Source: Paractinoplanes toevensis
GTDB lineage: Bacteria; Actinomycetota; Actinomycetes; Mycobacteriales; Micromonosporaceae
Assembly: GCF_018332695.1 (NCBI RefSeq)
Contig: NZ_BOQN01000067.1
Location: forward strand, 100,919 to 164,918
Length of the DNA: 64,000 bases
Direction: 5' to 3'
In this document: piece after piece, positions 1 through 9,008 of the stretch
Numbering within the stretch: the stretch's first letter is position 1
Layout of the letters: every line of letters starts with the position of its first letter
Made by a program: the position numbers and the translations under genes
Notes under the pieces: generated by a model
Database searches by the model: none
The model's input: the letters and a program-made list of their open reading frames with translations, nothing else
Told to the model about the DNA's origin: nothing

Positions 1-21
1 TGAGTCCAGTCGTAACAACCG

Positions 22-55
22 GTAAGGGCGGGTCGCTTCGGCGGCCCGCCCTTAC
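22..55. terminator. Hairpin terminator, probably bidirectional
   Basis: A 15-bp stem (22-36 pairing with 41-55, one G-T pair) closes on a TTCG tetraloop. It overlaps the stop codon of the leftward surface-protein gene and could also end transcription entering from the left edge. No long T tract follows on either strand, so intrinsic termination is inferred from the stem alone. Confidence 0.7.
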
Positions 56-3000
56 TGCGTCGGCGGGGGTGCTGCCGCGTCCTTCGGCCGTGGCAGCCCC
101 ACCCAGTAGATGAGTCCCCCGGTCGCCACCGCGATCAAACCGGCCCGGGCCAGGACGAGCGCGTCGCTGCCGGTGATCGGCAGGGTGTCCAGCGTCCGCA
201 CCTCGATGGTCACCGTCGCGGTGGCGAGCCCGCCGCGCCCGTCGGCGATCGTGTAGGAGAACCGGTCCCGGCCGGCCTCGCCGGATCGGTAGATCACGGT
301 GTCGTCCGGGCCGGCCGCGACCGTGCCGTGCGCGGGCCGGCCGAGCTTGACGATGGTGACCGGATCGCCGTCCGGGTCGGTGTCGTTGATGGTGGGCCGC
401 AGCTCCACGCTCTCCCCGGCCGCCATGGTCACCGAGTCGGCCGCCGCGATCGGTGGCCGGTTGGCGGCGGGCGGATCGGTCACGGTCACGATCACCGAGG
501 CGGTGGCCACGTTGCCGTCCGCGTCGACCACCTCGTAGGTGAAGGTGTCCACGCCGGTGAAGCCCGGGTCGGGGGTGTAGGTGACGCTGCCGTCCGGGTT
601 GAGCACGGCCGTACCGTGCGCCGGCTTGCCGACCCAGCGGACGGTGACCGACCGGCCGCCGTCGTCGGTGGTCGGCAGCGGCACGCTGACCGACCCGCCC
701 GGCTTGGCGACGGCCGACTTGTCCGGGACGGCGGGCGGCGCGCCGACCGTCACGGTGACTGCGGCGCTGGTGCGGTGCCCGCCGTCGTCGGTGGCGGTGT
801 AGCTGAAGCCGGCGATGCCGCCGAAACCCTCCGGCGGCGCGTAGGTGACGCTGCGGCCGGCGAGCGAGGCCGTGCCACTGGCGGGCTGGGTGACCGAGGT
901 GAGGGCCAGGGTGCCGGCCGGGTCGAAGTCGTTGCCGAGCACGCCGATGGTGACCGGCTTGTGATACGGCGTGTCGGCCTGGTCGGCCACGGCCACCGGC
1001 GAACCGTCGCTGATCGTGATCGTGATGGTGGCCGTGGCGGATCCGCCGTGGCCGTCGCTGATCCGGTAGGAGAAGACGTCCCGGCCGGTCCACCCGGCCG
1101 CCGGGACGAACCGCACGCGCCCGCCGGCCACGCTCGCCGTGCCGTGCGCCGGCGTGCCCACGCTGTCGATGGTCAGCGTCTGCCCGAGGTTCGGGTCGTC
1201 GTCGTTGGCCAGCACGTCCACCGTCACCGGCCGGTCGGCGAGCCCGGCACCCTGATCCGGCCGGGCGCGCGGGGCGCCGTTCGCCACCGTCACGCTGACC
1301 CGGGCGGAGGCGGTGTTGCCGATCGGGTCGCTGATCGTGTAGCCGAAGAAGTCGGTGCCGGAGAAGCCGGGCGCCGGGGTGTAGTGGACCGAGCCGTCCG
1401 GATTGAGCCGGGTGTTGCCGCTGATCGCGGTGACGCGCAGCGGCCGGGCCTCCGGGTCGGTGTCGTTGTCGAGGACCCGGATGTCGACCGGTGTCGCGTA
1501 CGGCGTGGTGGCGGTGTCGTCGACGGCGGTCGGCCCGCCGTCGATGGTGATCGTGACGTCGGCCGAATCGGTGCTACCCCGGTCGTCGATGAGCAGGTAG
1601 GTGAATCCGTCCGGCCCGATCTGGCCGGCCGCAGCCCGGTAGGTGACCGTCCCGTCGGCGCCGAGCACCAGGGTGCCCTTGGCCACCGGGCCGACCGAGG
1701 CGACCCGCAGGTGCTGACCGGTGTTCGGGTCGGTGTCGTTGGCGAGCAGGTCGAGCCGGGTGGACACGTCCGGCCGGACCCGGAAGGTGTCGTCGGCGGC
1801 GACCGGGGGCGCGTTGCGCACGGTGACCGTGACGATGGCCGAGTCGGTGAGCCCGCTCGGGTCGCGGATCGAGTAGAGGAACGCGTCGGTGCCGAAGAAG
1901 CCGGTGGCCGGCGTGTAGGTGAAGGTGCGGTCGCCGTTGTCGGCGACCGTGCCGTGCCCACCGCCGCCGACCACGTCCAGCGTGATCGGATCGCCGTTCG
2001 GGTCTTCGTCGTTGGCCAGCGCCGGGATGATCACGGCGGTGTTCGTATCGGTGCTGACCGAGTCGGGCCGGGCCACCGGTGCCGTGTTCACCGCGGTGAT
2101 CGTGACGGTCGCGCCGCTCACGCCACCGTGCTGATCGTCGAGCTGGTAGTGGAAGCTGTCGGTGCCGAGGAAGCCGCTGTTCGGCGTGTAGGTGATCCGC
2201 CGGTCGGCGCCGATCGAGTAGTTCCCGTTCGGCGGCGGCACGTCGACCGTGATCGTGAGGGCGTCACCGTTCGGATCGTCGTCGTCGTTCGCCAGCACGG
2301 CGATCACCACGGGATGGCCGCCGGTGGCGGTCGCGGCGTCCGCCCGGGCTATCGGGACGCCGTTGTCCACGGTGACCGTGACGGTTCCGGTGTCGGTGCC
2401 GCCGTTGCCGTCGTCGATCGTGTAGGTGAAGGTGTCGGTGCCGGAGAACACGACGTCCGGGAGGTAGGTGATCTCCCCGGTCGTCTCCAGGGTGACCACC
2501 CCGTGGGCCGGGTCGGTCACGCCGGTGACCTGCAGGGTGTCCGGATTCGGGTCGATCGCCCAGTGCACCGGGTCGAGTGTCACCGCGGTGCGGTAGGGCG
2601 TGGTCACCGGGAAGTCCGCCGCGGCCGGCGCGGTGTTGGCCACGGTGACCGTGACGGTCGCGGTGTCGGTGCCGCCGCTGCCGTCGTCGATCGTGTACGT
2701 GAAGGTGTCGACACCGGAGAAGCCGGCCGGCACCGCGGTGTAAAGGACGCTCAGCTTGTCCGCCGCGGGCGTCACCGTGCCGTGCGCGGCCGGACCGGCG
2801 GCCGAGACGGTGATGGTGTTGTTGCCGTTGGGGTCGGTGTCGTTGGCGAGCACCGGCAGCGACGTGCCGCTGGCCCCGGCCGGCGCGGACAGCGTGTCGT
2901 CGGCCGCCGTCGGCGCCGCGTTCTCGACATCGACGTGCACGTCCGCGGTCGCGGTCGCGCCGTGCCCGTCGTCGATCGTGTAGCCGAACGAGGCTGTCCC

Positions 3001-5310
3001 GGCGAAGGCCGACGTCGGGGTGAAGGTGACCGTAGTCGGCGTGAACGTGACCGTGCCCTCGTTGCCCGGCGGCTGGGTCACCGCGACGACGGTGAGCGTG
3101 TCGGCCGGGTTCGGGTCGGCGTCGTTGTCCAGCACGGTGAGCGTGACCGGGCTGTTCGACGGCGTGTTGATCATGTCGTCGCCGGCCGTCGGTGCGGCGT
3201 TCGCGGTGGTCACCGTGGCGGTGGCGGTGGCCGTGCCGCCGTGCGGGTCGGTCACCCGGTAGACGAACGGGTCGGCACCCGCCCACCCGCCGGCCGGCGT
3301 GTAGGTGACGGTCATGTCGGCGTTGACCACGGCCGCGCCGTTCGCCGGACCACTGACGATCGAGACGGTCAGGGTGCCGGTCGCGTCGTCCGGGTCGGAG
3401 TCGTTGGCCAGCACCGGGACGGTGACCTGACTGCCGTTGGTGGTGCCGGCGGTGTCGGCGACGGCGACCGGTGGCGAGTTGACCGCGAGGGTCGCGGTCG
3501 CGGTGTCGTTGCCGGCCGTCTGGTCGTTGCCGCTGCCGGCGGCCCGCAGTGCGGCGACCGCGCTGTCGGCGGCGGTGCTGTCCACGATCACCGGGATCGG
3601 CACGCTCGCCGAGGTGCCGGCCGCGAGCGGGCCGAGGGGGCAGGTGACCACCGCGCCGGACGCGGTGCAGCCGCCGGTCAGGCTGCCCGGGGTGACCCCG
3701 GCGGGCAGGGTCAGCACGGCCTGGGCGGTCGGTTCCAGGTCGCTCCCGGACGCGTTGGTGACCGTGGCGGTGTAGGTGGCGGTCACCGGGGTGGCCGAGC
3801 GCTGCACGAACGCGGGGCTCAGGGTCAGGGTGGCGGACCGGTCGACGTGCGGCTGCAGCACCGGGGTGGCCACCGCGCCGCCCAGGGCCGCGACGCTGAC
3901 GCTGGTGGTGTGGCCCGAGTAGGCGACGTTCACCAGGTTGGTGATCGCGTAGCCGGCCGGGGTGGACACGTCGACGGTCACCCGGAAAGTGACGTACTTC
4001 GTGGTCAGGTAGGGGATGCTCCCCAGATTCCAGGCGGCCGTCCCCCCGGTGAACCAGCCGTCGTCGTCGCCGGTGGCGTCGGTGACCGCGGCGCCCTGCA
4101 CGGTGAGCGACCCCGGCACGTAGGTGGTGTGCGGCGGCACGGCGTCCGACAGCAGCAGGTTGTCGGCCGTGTCGCTGCCGTCGTTGCGCACCGCGATCCG
4201 GTACTCGATGACGTCGCCGGGCAGCAGGTCGTTGCCGTTCACGTCGGTGCCGGTCACCGTGGTGGTGATCTTCGGGGCGTACAGGTCGATGCTGAACGTG
4301 ACCACGCCCGGGTAGTAGGTGTCACCGACCGTGGTCAGGGTCAGCGTGGTCGACAGTTGGCCGTTGGTGAACATGCCGGTCGCGTCGACCTGGTCGATGT
4401 CGACGCCGAGCAGGTTGGGATAGGGCGGATCGCGGGTGGTCACGGCCATGCCGGCGTCACTGACCGTACTGTTGAAGAAGTTGTTGGCGGGGTTGAGGTT
4501 GGTCACGTCGTGCAGAGCCTGCCCGTCGACCTGCAGGCTGTCGCCGACGTTGCCGAGGTCGCCTTCGTAGGCGATCGCGCCGACCTTGGCGTGCACCGCG
4601 CCGGTGTGCGGGGTCTCGAAACCGCTGATCGGGATGTTCACGGTGCCCGACGAGATCGATCCGAAGCCGTCGTAGATCCGCAGGCTGCGCATGTCCTCGG
4701 CCGGATTCGAGTACGCGATGGCCAGCCCCCACCCGGCGTAGTAGCCGACTCCGAGGGTGGCCTGGATGTTCGCCACGCCGTACGCCCCGTTGCCGGCCCC
4801 CGCGACCAGTGCGGTCACGTCCGCGAAGCCCTGGTAGACCCCGCTGGCCGGCAGTGCGTGCACGGTCGACGCGGTGACCGTGGTCCAGGACGATCCGGCC
4901 GGCGTCCGGAACAGGACCTGATTGCGGCTGCCCGGGGTGAGCGCGAGCGACGAGTCGGCGCCCCAGTACAGGCCGGCGAAGAGCACGGTGCTGCCGCTGG
5001 GCATGCTGATCGTCGCGGTGCTGTCGTTGAACGTGGCCAGGCTGCCGTCCGCGTCGGTGTAGACCATCGCGAAGTTGTTGTTGTTCAGCGAGCCGCCGGA
5101 CCCGTTCCGGGCGGCTGAGCAGGCCAGGCTGAGCGTGCACGTCAGGTTGCTGTTGCCGCGCAGCAGGATCGACCCGTTCGCGTTGGTATCGAAGCGCGAC
5201 GTGAACGGCGTGGTGATGGCGGCGACTGCCGGACGGGTAGCAAAGGTCGTGGCCGCCAGCAGGAGCGCGACGGCCACCGCCAGGGCCGCGGCTACCCGGC
5301 GAACCCCCAC
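52..5310 (-). CDS. Giant LPXTG-anchored surface protein with tandem Ig-like repeats
   Basis: 1752 residues. It starts with GTG, a positively charged N-terminus and an Ala/Leu-rich signal peptide (about 1-31). A domain of about 310 residues follows that resembles the head of actinobacterial DUF11-type adhesins, then two DUF11-like domains (about 350-630). Next come 12 repeats of about 90 residues, each opening with a pattern like APxAxxD and containing LxNDxDP, HGTV and GxDxFxYxIxD, typical of bacterial Ig/cadherin-like (Big_9/VCBS type) stalk modules with acidic, likely calcium-binding loops. The C-terminus has LPITG, a hydrophobic span and a basic tail, the classic sortase signal. Role inferred: covalently wall-anchored adhesin or surface stalk. 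No sortase gene lies in the window. The next gene upstream is the GNAT gene on the same strand. Confidence 0.9.
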   Translation of the reverse strand: MGVRRVAAALAVAVALLLAATTFATRPAVAAITTPFTSRFDTNANGSILLRGNSNLTCTLSLACSAARNGSGGSLNNNNFAMVYTDADGSLATFNDSTATISMPSGSTVLFAGLYWGADSSLALTPGSRNQVLFRTPAGSSWTTVTASTVHALPASGVYQGFADVTALVAGAGNGAYGVANIQATLGVGYYAGWGLAIAYSNPAEDMRSLRIYDGFGSISSGTVNIPISGFETPHTGAVHAKVGAIAYEGDLGNVGDSLQVDGQALHDVTNLNPANNFFNSTVSDAGMAVTTRDPPYPNLLGVDIDQVDATGMFTNGQLSTTLTLTTVGDTYYPGVVTFSIDLYAPKITTTVTGTDVNGNDLLPGDVIEYRIAVRNDGSDTADNLLLSDAVPPHTTYVPGSLTVQGAAVTDATGDDDGWFTGGTAAWNLGSIPYLTTKYVTFRVTVDVSTPAGYAITNLVNVAYSGHTTSVSVAALGGAVATPVLQPHVDRSATLTLSPAFVQRSATPVTATYTATVTNASGSDLEPTAQAVLTLPAGVTPGSLTGGCTASGAVVTCPLGPLAAGTSASVPIPVIVDSTAADSAVAALRAAGSGNDQTAGNDTATATLAVNSPPVAVADTAGTTNGSQVTVPVLANDSDPDDATGTLTVSIVSGPANGAAVVNADMTVTYTPAGGWAGADPFVYRVTDPHGGTATATATVTTANAAPTAGDDMINTPSNSPVTLTVLDNDADPNPADTLTVVAVTQPPGNEGTVTFTPTTVTFTPTSAFAGTASFGYTIDDGHGATATADVHVDVENAAPTAADDTLSAPAGASGTSLPVLANDTDPNGNNTITVSAAGPAAHGTVTPAADKLSVLYTAVPAGFSGVDTFTYTIDDGSGGTDTATVTVTVANTAPAAADFPVTTPYRTAVTLDPVHWAIDPNPDTLQVTGVTDPAHGVVTLETTGEITYLPDVVFSGTDTFTYTIDDGNGGTDTGTVTVTVDNGVPIARADAATATGGHPVVIAVLANDDDDPNGDALTITVDVPPPNGNYSIGADRRITYTPNSGFLGTDSFHYQLDDQHGGVSGATVTITAVNTAPVARPDSVSTDTNTAVIIPALANDEDPNGDPITLDVVGGGGHGTVADNGDRTFTYTPATGFFGTDAFLYSIRDPSGLTDSAIVTVTVRNAPPVAADDTFRVRPDVSTRLDLLANDTDPNTGQHLRVASVGPVAKGTLVLGADGTVTYRAAAGQIGPDGFTYLLIDDRGSTDSADVTITIDGGPTAVDDTATTPYATPVDIRVLDNDTDPEARPLRVTAISGNTRLNPDGSVHYTPAPGFSGTDFFGYTISDPIGNTASARVSVTVANGAPRARPDQGAGLADRPVTVDVLANDDDPNLGQTLTIDSVGTPAHGTASVAGGRVRFVPAAGWTGRDVFSYRISDGHGGSATATITITISDGSPVAVADQADTPYHKPVTIGVLGNDFDPAGTLALTSVTQPASGTASLAGRSVTYAPPEGFGGIAGFSYTATDDGGHRTSAAVTVTVGAPPAVPDKSAVAKPGGSVSVPLPTTDDGGRSVTVRWVGKPAHGTAVLNPDGSVTYTPDPGFTGVDTFTYEVVDADGNVATASVIVTVTDPPAANRPPIAAADSVTMAAGESVELRPTINDTDPDGDPVTIVKLGRPAHGTVAAGPDDTVIYRSGEAGRDRFSYTIADGRGGLATATVTIEVRTLDTLPITGSDALVLARAGLIAVATGGLIYWVGLPRPKDAAAPPPTQ

Positions 5311-5316
5311 CCCCGG

Positions 5317-5322
5317 AGCCTA
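5317..5322 (-). promoter_or_regulatory. Putative -10 box of a leaderless promoter (surface protein)
   Basis: TAGGCT on the minus strand ends 6 nt before the GTG start; no ribosome binding site is possible with this spacing, so a leaderless transcript is inferred. Confidence 0.45.
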
Positions 5323-5333
5323 GGGAGAGCGGG

Positions 5334-6242
5334 TCAAAGTTGTTTGCGATAAAGGAAAAACACTCGCTCGACCCGGGCGCCCACCGCCGACGAGTAGAAC
5401 GGGACCGGCCCTACCCAGCCGATCTGGGCCGAGTCGAGCCCGCTGTCCCGCTGGTCGGCCAGGCAGCGGCGGAGCAGGATCGACCCGATCCCACGGCCCC
5501 GGGCCGCCGCGGTGGTGCCCATCGGGCCGAACCAACTGGGCCGCGACGACCCGTACGCCGCGAAGCCCAGCAGCGTGCCGTCCTTCTCCACGGCGATGTG
5601 GCACCCGGCCCGGTCGCGCCCGATCGAGTCGGTGATCTCGCCGGCCCAGCCGGAACCCCAGTTGGCCAGCGCGAACTCGGCCAGCCCGGCCGAGTCGGCC
5701 GGCTCGGCCCGGCGGATCGTCACTCCCTCGCCGGCCAGACGTTCCTCCGCGGCCGAGGTGGGCCGGAGGTGGCGCAGGTCGGCGGTCATGTTCCAGGCCG
5801 GCTGATCCTGGGCGAAGCCGAGCGCCATGGCCGCGCAGATCGCCGGTGTGTAGCGCACGTCGATGCCCGGCCAGGCGTAGTGCGGCGCGTTGCCGGCCAG
5901 CACCACGTCATCGGCGCCCAGCCCGGCCAGCGCGCCCTCGACCCGGGTCATCAGCGCCCGGCCGATGCCGCGGCGCCGCTCGGCCGGGTCGACCGCGATC
6001 AGGTCGACGTGCCCGATCGAGGCGTCCCGATGCGACACCGAGCCGAGCACCACCCCGATCACCCGCTCGCCGGGGGCGACGGCCAGGAAGCCCGTGCGGC
6101 GCGGACCGGTCTCGCGCAGCCGCCGGACTATCTCCGCCGCCTCGGTCGCGTCCTCGGGCAGGTCCAGGGCGTTCCGGCACAGGGCGATCACGGCAGGTAG
6201 GTGTTCGTCGGTCAGCTCGGAGATCCAGAACTCGCGGTCCAC
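5334..6242 (-). CDS. GNAT-family N-acetyltransferase (two-domain)
   Basis: 302 residues from GTG at 6242. The open frame continues far upstream, but the protein-like sequence starts here (VDREFWISEL) and a TAGGTT hexamer lies 8 nt before this GTG. The first half carries a clear acetyl-CoA-binding motif A (VDLIAVDPAERRRGIGRALM); the second half has a similar RGRGIGSILLRRCL segment, so this is a tandem GNAT. Substrate unknown. It is divergent from glpD, with only about 45 nt between start codons. Confidence 0.85.
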   Translation of the reverse strand: MDREFWISELTDEHLPAVIALCRNALDLPEDATEAAEIVRRLRETGPRRTGFLAVAPGERVIGVVLGSVSHRDASIGHVDLIAVDPAERRRGIGRALMTRVEGALAGLGADDVVLAGNAPHYAWPGIDVRYTPAICAAMALGFAQDQPAWNMTADLRHLRPTSAAEERLAGEGVTIRRAEPADSAGLAEFALANWGSGWAGEITDSIGRDRAGCHIAVEKDGTLLGFAAYGSSRPSWFGPMGTTAAARGRGIGSILLRRCLADQRDSGLDSAQIGWVGPVPFYSSAVGARVERVFFLYRKQL

Positions 6243-6250
6243 AACCGCCG

Positions 6251-6256
6251 AACCTA
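6251..6256 (-). promoter_or_regulatory. Putative leaderless -10 box (GNAT gene)
   Basis: TAGGTT on the minus strand, 8 nt before the GTG at 6242. Confidence 0.4.
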
Positions 6257-6274
6257 TCCGACGGCTACGAGCGC

Positions 6275-6280
6275 TAACGT
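6275..6280 (+). promoter_or_regulatory. Putative leaderless -10 box (glpD)
   Basis: TAACGT, 7 nt before the GTG at 6288. It lies about 20 nt from the divergent -10 box of the GNAT gene, so the two promoters are packed back to back. Confidence 0.5.
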
Positions 6281-6287
6281 GGGACGG

Positions 6288-8087
6288 GTGCGTGAACCCT
6301 CCGTCTCCCGATACGCGGCCGGCCGACTGTCTCCGATCCGCCGGGTCGCCGACCTGAGGCGCCTCCGCGACGAGCAATTCGACGTGCTGGTCGTCGGCGG
6401 CGGTGTCACCGGTGCCGGTGCCGCCCTCGACGCCGCCTCCCGGGGGCTCAAGGTGGCCCTGGTCGAGGCGCGTGACCTGGCCGCCGGCACGTCCAGCCGG
6501 TCCAGCAAGCTGATCCACGGCGGCCTGCGTTACCTGGAGCAGCTCGAGTTGCACCTGGTGCACGAGGCACTCACCGAGCGCGGCCTGCTCTCCACCCGGC
6601 TCGCGCCGCACCTGGTGCGGCCGGTGCCGATCCTGGTGCCGCTGCCCGCCGCGAAACCGCCGGCCCGGGTCTGGCACCGGGCCTACTACGGCCTGGGCGT
6701 GGCGGCCTACGACGTCTTCGCCGGCATCTTCGGCTCCGGCCGGGGCATGCCGTTGCACCGCCACCTGACCCGCGACGGCGCCCGGCACCTGTTCCCGAGC
6801 CTGCGGGCCGACGCCATCACCGGCGCGATCCGCTACTACGACGGCCAGGTCGACGACGCCCGCCTGGTGGTCAACCTCGCGCGCACCGCGGCCAGCCTGG
6901 GCGCGGCCGTGGTGACCAGCGCCCGGGTGGTCGGTTTCGTGCGGGAGGCACGCGAGGTGGTCGGCGTCCGGGTCCGCGACCTGGAGTCGCCCGACTCGCC
7001 GGAGTTCGAGGTGCGGGCGCGCACGGTGGTGGCCGCCACCGGTGTCTGGAGCGACGACATGTCGCGCATGCTCAGCGACGTCGGCGTCCGTCCCGGCCTG
7101 CGGGTGCGCGCCTCCAAGGGGGTGCACCTCGTGGTGCCCCGCTCGGCGATCACCGGCGAGGCCGGCCTGATCCTGCGCACCCCGACCTCGGTGCTCTTCG
7201 TCATCCCGTGGGGCGGGCACTGGATCATCGGCACCACCGACACCGACTGGAAGCTCGACCGCTCCCACCCGGCCGCGTCGGCGCGCGACATCCGCTACCT
7301 CCTCGACCAGGTCAACACGGTGCTGGACCGGCCGCTGACCACCGACGACATCGAAGGCGTCTACGCCGGTCTGCGCCCGCTGCTCTCCGGCGAGGCCGAC
7401 TCGACCTCCAAGCTGTCCCGCGAGCACGCCGTCTTCGAGCCGATGCTCGGGCTGCTGCTGGTGGCCGGCGGTAAGTACACGACCTACCGGGTGATGGCGG
7501 CCGACGTCATCGACCGGGCGGTGCGGCGGCTGGGTGGTGCGGTCCGCCCGTCGCGCACCGATCAGCTGCCGCTGCTCGGCGCGGACGGCTTCGCCGCCGC
7601 CTGGCGGGACCGTCAGGACGCGGCCCGGCGGCACGGCGTCACCGCCGGGGTGATCGAGCACCTCCTGGAGCGGTACGGCACGCTCACGGTCCACCTGCTC
7701 GCGATGATCGAGGCCGATCCCGCCCTGGCCACCCCGCTCACCGGTGCACCGGAATACCTGGCGGCCGAGGTGGCCTACGCCGCGCTCGCCGAGGGCGCGC
7801 TGCATCTCGACGACGTGCTGACCCGGCGCACCCGCATCTCGATCGAGACCCCGCACCGGGGCAGCGAGACCGCCGCCCACGCCGCCGAGGTCATGGGGGA
7901 GGCGCTGGGCTGGGACAAGGCGGTGCGCGAGCGCGAGGTCGAGCACTACCTGGCCCGGGTGGCCGCCGAGCGGCAGTCGCAGACCATGCCCGACGACCTG
8001 ACCGCCGACGCGGCCCGGATCGGCGTGCCGGACGTCCGCGGTTTCGCCGCCGACCGAGGCGTCGACCTCCTGGAAGTCGATCTTTGA
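6288..8087 (+). CDS. glpD: Glycerol-3-phosphate dehydrogenase/oxidase (GlpD)
   Basis: About 599 residues. FAD-dependent oxidation of sn-glycerol-3-phosphate to dihydroxyacetone phosphate, passing electrons to quinone at the membrane. Near the N-terminus is the dinucleotide-binding glycine motif VLVVGGGVTGAGAALDAA followed by the family signature TSSRSSKLIHGGLRYLEQ. Further in are the IPWGGHWIIGTTDTDW and VYAGLRPLL segments and the C-terminal DAO_C region, all normal for GlpD, and length is as expected. GTG at 6288 is preferred because of the upstream -10 box; GTG at 6279 is an alternative. The stop overlaps the TTG start of the next gene. Confidence 0.92.
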   Translation: MREPSVSRYAAGRLSPIRRVADLRRLRDEQFDVLVVGGGVTGAGAALDAASRGLKVALVEARDLAAGTSSRSSKLIHGGLRYLEQLELHLVHEALTERGLLSTRLAPHLVRPVPILVPLPAAKPPARVWHRAYYGLGVAAYDVFAGIFGSGRGMPLHRHLTRDGARHLFPSLRADAITGAIRYYDGQVDDARLVVNLARTAASLGAAVVTSARVVGFVREAREVVGVRVRDLESPDSPEFEVRARTVVAATGVWSDDMSRMLSDVGVRPGLRVRASKGVHLVVPRSAITGEAGLILRTPTSVLFVIPWGGHWIIGTTDTDWKLDRSHPAASARDIRYLLDQVNTVLDRPLTTDDIEGVYAGLRPLLSGEADSTSKLSREHAVFEPMLGLLLVAGGKYTTYRVMAADVIDRAVRRLGGAVRPSRTDQLPLLGADGFAAAWRDRQDAARRHGVTAGVIEHLLERYGTLTVHLLAMIEADPALATPLTGAPEYLAAEVAYAALAEGALHLDDVLTRRTRISIETPHRGSETAAHAAEVMGEALGWDKAVREREVEHYLARVAAERQSQTMPDDLTADAARIGVPDVRGFAADRGVDLLEVDL

Positions 8088-8440
8088 TCCTCGTCGACGA
8101 GCCGCTCTGGCCGGCCCGCGGCCGGTTGTGGTCGCACCTGGTCAGCGACCTGTCCTACGCGGAGTTACACGCGTTCGCCGAGATCCTGGGGGCGCCGCGG
8201 CGGGCCTTCGACCGGGACCACTACGACATCCCGGAGCAGCGGTTCCGCAGCGCGATCTGGCTCGGCGCGACCCTGCTGCCCTCCCGCGAGCTGGCCTTCC
8301 GGCTGCGGGCGGCGGGCCTGCGCCGCCCGAAACACCTCAGCCCGCGAGTTCCCGCTCAAGGTTCCGTCGCGCCCGCTCTTCCCACCTCTCGCGCAGCGGC
8401 TCGAGACGGTAGATCGTCGGAAGCTCCAGCAGTGCCTTGA
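8084..8440 (+). CDS. DUF4031 family protein
   Basis: 118 residues. The first about 85 residues match the small actinobacterial DUF4031 family: ILVDEPLWPARGRLWSHLVSD, LHAFAEILG, FDRDHYDIPE and a Leu/Arg-rich end. Function unknown. It starts with TTG in a TTGA overlap with the glpD stop, implying translational coupling. The last about 30 residues lie antisense to the end of the convergent HD-type gene and look less protein-like, so the tail beyond the DUF4031 domain may not be conserved. Confidence 0.75.
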   Translation: MILVDEPLWPARGRLWSHLVSDLSYAELHAFAEILGAPRRAFDRDHYDIPEQRFRSAIWLGATLLPSRELAFRLRAAGLRRPKHLSPRVPAQGSVAPALPTSRAAARDGRSSEAPAVP

Positions 8441-8978
8441 GCACCTGCGCCCGGCCGTCCTTGAACGCGGCGTCCGGCACGTGTGCGTACTCCCGGCGGA
8501 TGGCCGCGGTGTACGCCGCGTACGCCTCGTCGTCGCCGGCCAGGATGGCCAGATCGGCGTCGCAGAGCAGTTCGCCGTCCGGGTCGTCCGCGCCGGTGGC
8601 GTGCCCGGCGGTCAGCCCGACCAGCCGGGCCACCTCGTCGGCCACCTGAGCCGGCACCCCCAGGGTGGCCAGCAGGCCGGCCGCGAACTCGGCGCTGTCC
8701 CGCTCGTTGGCGTCGCCGAGCGCCCGCGGGTCGTAGACCGCGTCGTGCATCCACGCGGCCAGCCGCACCCGTTCCGGATGCGGAGCCAGACCGGCAAAAT
8801 CTTCAACCACTTCGAGTACGGCGGACAGGTGCGCCACGGTGTGGTAGTGCCGCTGCGGCTCCGACCAGCGGGAGAGCAGATATTCGCCGGCGGCGTCCAG
8901 ATCGGCGGCGTCCGCGGTAGCACCGGCCGAACGGGCGGCCGCGCGGAACTCGTCCACGAGAGATGTCACGAGTCCCAT
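8337..8978 (-). CDS. Predicted metal-dependent HD-superfamily phosphohydrolase
   Basis: 213 residues from ATG at 8978. It shows the COG4339 pattern: YLLSRWSEPQRHYHTVAHL, then LAAWMHDAVYD with the HD pair, then a helical C-terminal half ending in IYRLEPLRERWEERARRNLE. Such proteins are predicted to bind a divalent metal and act on a nucleotide or phosphate ester, but the substrate is not known. An in-frame GTG at 8969 is an alternative start, because the hexamer CAGGAT lies 7 nt before it. The gene converges on and overlaps the DUF4031 gene by 104 bp. Confidence 0.85.
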   Translation of the reverse strand: MGLVTSLVDEFRAAARSAGATADAADLDAAGEYLLSRWSEPQRHYHTVAHLSAVLEVVEDFAGLAPHPERVRLAAWMHDAVYDPRALGDANERDSAEFAAGLLATLGVPAQVADEVARLVGLTAGHATGADDPDGELLCDADLAILAGDDEAYAAYTAAIRREYAHVPDAAFKDGRAQVLKALLELPTIYRLEPLRERWEERARRNLERELAG

Positions 8979-8995
8979 CCTGACACGCTCGTAAG

Positions 8996-9001
8996 TAGGG
9001 T
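8996..9001 (+). promoter_or_regulatory. Putative leaderless -10 box (FUSC protein)
   Basis: TAGGGT, 7 nt before the ATG at 9009. Confidence 0.5.
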
Positions 9002-9008
9002 CTGGACC

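Noticed and set aside
328..5118. 1596-codon open frame on the plus strand opposite the surface protein
   Set aside because: It is antisense to a protein with clear domains and repeats; its product is Arg/Gly/Val/His-rich without any domain. Long shadow frames are expected opposite GC-rich repeats.
1..5300. Regularly spaced repeats considered as CRISPR or DNA tandem array
   Set aside because: The periodicity of about 280 bp is that of repeated protein domains; the DNA units are diverged and in frame.
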